Source: Candidatus Zixiibacteriota bacterium (GTDB lineage: Bacteria; Zixibacteria; MSB-5A5; GN15; PGXB01). Taken from it: 5,342 nucleotides of DNA. Both the position numbers and the translations under genes were made by a program. The DNA lies in assembly GCA_024230695.1 (NCBI GenBank), contig JAAERC010000890.1, forward strand, positions 1-5,342. Reading direction: 5' to 3'. The notes under the pieces were generated by a model that was not told where the DNA came from, searched no databases, and saw only the letters and a list, made by a program, of their open reading frames with translations. Of this stretch, positions 4,902 through 5,342 are shown in pieces (positions within the stretch are counted from its first letter, which is position 1; every line of letters begins with the position of its first letter).

Positions 4902-4936
4902 AAAAAAAGGCGGTCAGATTAAATTTGACCGCCTTT
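4902..4936 (-). terminator. Rho-independent terminator of the OmpA-family gene
   Basis: AAAGGCGGTCA (4906-4916) pairs perfectly with TGACCGCCTTT (4926-4936), an 11-bp stem with a nine-base AT-rich interior that can fold slightly further. On the minus strand it is followed by a seven-base T-run and lies 18 bases past the OmpA stop. The plus-strand side (TTTAAATTTATC) is weakly T-rich, so it may work a little in both directions. Its core, TCAGATTAAATTTGACC, nearly matches 27-43. Confidence 0.85.
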
Positions 4937-4954
4937 AAATTTATCACAAAACTT

Positions 4955-5342
4955 TTATTGCATGATAATAATATCTATCCGTCGGTTTTTGGAGCGACCA
5001 TCAACAGTTTCGTTTGATGCCACCGGTTTATGAGCACCATAACCAATGGCTTTAATATTATCAGCGCTGATAAGCATCGCCTGTCTGAGATACTGCATAA
5101 CCGAGTAGGCGCGTTTCTCGGACAATGATGTATTTGCCGATGGGTTCCCGCGTGAATCGGTGTGTCCTTCAATGAGGATCTGGGAATAGTCAAACAATGT
5201 AATGACCTGTTGGATCTTTTCCAGTAGTCCAATATGTTTGTCCTGAATATCAGATTTGTTAACATCAAATGATAATCCATGCAGACGGAGAATAATATCA
5301 TTGGATGGACTGTACAGCAGTTCGCCTTCTGACGGATTGATC
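4955..5342 (-). CDS. OmpA-family protein, C-terminal peptidoglycan-binding domain (5' end outside window)
   Basis: The frame is open from the TAA at 4955-4957 to the window edge, giving 128 visible residues; the N-terminus lies outside. It contains GLSFDVNKSDI, ILIEGHTDSRGN, TSLSEKRAYSVMQYL, IKAIGYGAHKPVASNET and GRSKNRRIDIII. These are the successive motifs of the OmpA-like domain that binds diaminopimelate-containing peptidoglycan in the periplasm. The Asp of GHTD and the Arg of SEKRA are the expected ligand-contacting residues, both present.

The missing part could be a beta-barrel, a lipoprotein tether or another periplasmic domain. The short segment before the domain (EGELLYSPSNDIILRLHGL) resembles lipoprotein-type members more than barrel types, but this is a guess. 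A TTG at 5195-5197 inside the domain is not the start. The terminator at 4902-4936 ends the transcript. Confidence 0.93.
   Translation of the reverse strand, partial: INPSEGELLYSPSNDIILRLHGLSFDVNKSDIQDKHIGLLEKIQQVITLFDYSQILIEGHTDSRGNPSANTSLSEKRAYSVMQYLRQAMLISADNIKAIGYGAHKPVASNETVDGRSKNRRIDIIIMQ

Noticed and set aside
5195..5197. TTG as the start of a short OmpA-like protein
   Set aside because: The frame stays open to the window edge and the upstream residues (GLSFDVNKSDI and on) belong to the same domain, so the gene is simply cut by the window.

Overview
The window is AT-rich and looks like a chromosomal piece from an uncultured bacterium of the FCB superphylum; a Zixibacteria-like lineage is my best guess. 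The clues are a secreted protein ending in a type I dockerin pair, a neighbouring exported protein with an FN3 domain (WTAPGDNG motif) and a YPNPFNPST-type type IX secretion (T9SS) C-terminal domain, and an OmpA-like cell-wall-binding protein. The taxonomic call is inference; no rRNA or other marker gene is present.

Layout, left to right. Positions 1-36 may hold the last codons of an upstream plus-strand gene, followed by a good plus-strand terminator (67-99). A plus-strand gene (202-1176) encodes a secreted SGNH-like protein with a cysteine-rich insert and a C-terminal dockerin. A convergent gap (1177-1335) holds three short hairpins. On the minus strand, reading from 3575 down to 1336, lies a two-gene operon: a NodU/CmcH/TobZ-type O-carbamoyltransferase and an SxtJ-family membrane protein, joined by a 4-base ATGA overlap. 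Upstream of it, behind a strong minus-strand terminator (3649-3676), is a small exported FN3 plus T9SS-domain protein (3697-4425). The right end carries the C-terminal part of an OmpA-family protein (4955-5342, running off the window) with its own terminator (4902-4936).

The roughly 530-base gap between the OmpA gene and the FN3 gene is the most interesting part. It contains a tiny minus-strand reading frame (4764-4844) with a perfect AGGAGG site 8 bases before its ATG. It reads MPKVDWFYCRGD, an in-frame TGA, then QSCNKTREFFAIK and TAA. Read with TGA as selenocysteine, it matches the N-terminus I remember for ArsC/Spx-like (seleno)proteins (DW-F/Y-Y-x-R-x-x-U-x-x-C), and a small SECIS-like hairpin follows the TGA. 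The family's remaining residues are missing, so it is either a truncated remnant or an unusually short selenopeptide. The same gap holds an overlapping array of GTTTCAA/TTGAAAC half-sites (4619-4652) and an imperfect sigma-54-like element (4478-4492), upstream of the FN3 gene.

Functionally the window is about the cell surface: two exported proteins with different C-terminal attachment or sorting domains, a peptidoglycan-binding OmpA domain, and a carbamoylation pair that probably decorates a glycan or small molecule. Only the carbamoyltransferase and SxtJ genes are clearly co-transcribed.
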